Below, one piece after another: positions 63,649 to 64,000 of a stretch of DNA of 64,000 bases. Both the position numbers and the translations under genes were made by a program. Every line of letters starts with the position of its first letter. Positions within the stretch are counted from its first letter, which is position 1. The stretch is from contig NZ_AJLJ01000058.1 in assembly GCF_000317245.1 (NCBI RefSeq), positions 38,914-102,913 of the forward strand. The letters are read 5' to 3'. Under the pieces are notes generated by a model. The model did not search any database. It worked only from the letters and a program-made list of their open reading frames with translations, and was not told the DNA's origin. Source of the stretch: Fischerella muscicola SAG 1427-1 = PCC 73103. GTDB lineage: Bacteria; Cyanobacteriota; Cyanobacteriia; Cyanobacteriales; Nostocaceae.

Positions 63649-64000
63649 AAAATACTAAATATACAACACATTTAGCAACTATTAAGTTATTATAGGAAGT
63701 CTTGGCTAAAAATGTTAAAATTTCAATCAATCACGGCGAAAGCAAATCACGGCGAAAGCAAATCACTGGCTTGTCCACACTGCGAATGATCTGGGAATTG
63801 GTAGCCCAGTGAGCACCCCCAAAATAAAACAGCGCTCCACTTGTTACCAGCAAGCAGAACGCCAAACCTACCCTCTCGGGTAAAAAACATTTCAATAAAA
63901 CTATTCTATTAAAATTTAGTGCGAATAAACTAGATTTTTATAGAAAATCGATAATTCAATTATACGAGATTATCGAACTAATGTAAAGTTTTTTAGGTTT
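63649..64000. other. Start of integrated element beyond the integrase
   Basis: These 352 bp run to the window edge. They include a 16-bp direct repeat (63729-63766). A minus-strand frame around 63755-63930 gives a membrane-like peptide (VGLAFCLLVTSGALFYFGGA) but has no start that I can support. The rest is AT-rich. Confidence 0.45.
63729..63766. repeat. 16-bp direct repeat downstream of the integrase
   Basis: AATCACGGCGAAAGCA occurs twice in tandem, followed by the first six bases of a third copy. Confidence 0.8.

Noticed and set aside
63755..63930. Minus-strand frame with a membrane-like peptide after the integrase
   Set aside because: No usable start in the right frame. A second overlapping frame with an ATG gives a different peptide, and neither is recognised.

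Overview
The window is chromosomal DNA of a filamentous, probably heterocyst-forming cyanobacterium. The evidence is a dense scatter of GCGATCGC (HIP1) octamers, heptanucleotide tandem repeats (STRRs) between genes, a tRNA-Leu(UAA) with a group I intron, a HetZ-family gene, and cyanobacterial markers such as FtsH2-type protease, Raf1, CBS-CP12, ferredoxin-thioredoxin reductase, Ycf33, MenG, PEP-CTERM and phytochrome genes. Coding density is moderate and intergenic DNA is AT-rich and full of small palindromic repeats.

Layout. 0-9.4 kb: housekeeping genes (ftsH, a nitrilase-family amidase, coaD, lgt, cobM, a flavin reductase, a MIF-like protein, rlmN, a zinc-ribbon protein). 9.4-18.1 kb: uvrC, a small protein beside a lone response regulator, a PEP-CTERM exported protein, a pentapeptide protein and ilvD, separated by long spacers. 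18.1-24.2 kb: a CBS-CP12 regulator of carbon metabolism, the lptA-lptB-lptFG lipopolysaccharide export operon, a DUF309 protein and ftrC. 24.4-38 kb: the intron-bearing tRNA-Leu, a flippase-like membrane protein, two related lipoproteins, a 210-bp MITE, larC, a YciO-type protein, a HetZ-family protein, ycf33-rbfA, a 1.4-kb spacer, a CDF transporter and a response regulator. 38.4-43.3 kb: a three-gene light-signalling cluster made of a biliverdin-type bacteriophytochrome kinase, its Rcp-like response regulator and a Rec-PAS-PAS histidine kinase. 43.4-62.2 kb: guaA, DUF445, menG, a Rec-GAF regulator, raf1, a zinc-ribbon PP2C phosphatase, NfeD-slipin, a BlaI-M56 peptidase pair, DUF421, aqpZ, an AAA ATPase, a class V aminotransferase, tRNA-Asn and a NYN nuclease.

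The most interesting region is the right edge. At about 62.56 kb an ABC-transporter ATPase gene is cut, leaving only its last 56 codons, and an intact tyrosine recombinase starts 50 bp away pointing into the unseen DNA. This is one end of an integrated element, possibly a gene-interrupting excision element of the kind known from heterocystous cyanobacteria; the other end lies outside the window.

Other notable points are two related 21-bp minisatellites 8 kb apart at 50.8 and 58.6 kb, the second abutting a headless ATPase fragment. A palindromic STRR-type element of 102 bp (34 codons) sits in frame inside the ATPase domain of a histidine kinase. Several small families of hairpin repeats recur in the window. 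I saw no CRISPR array, rRNA operon, complete insertion sequence or obvious defence operon.
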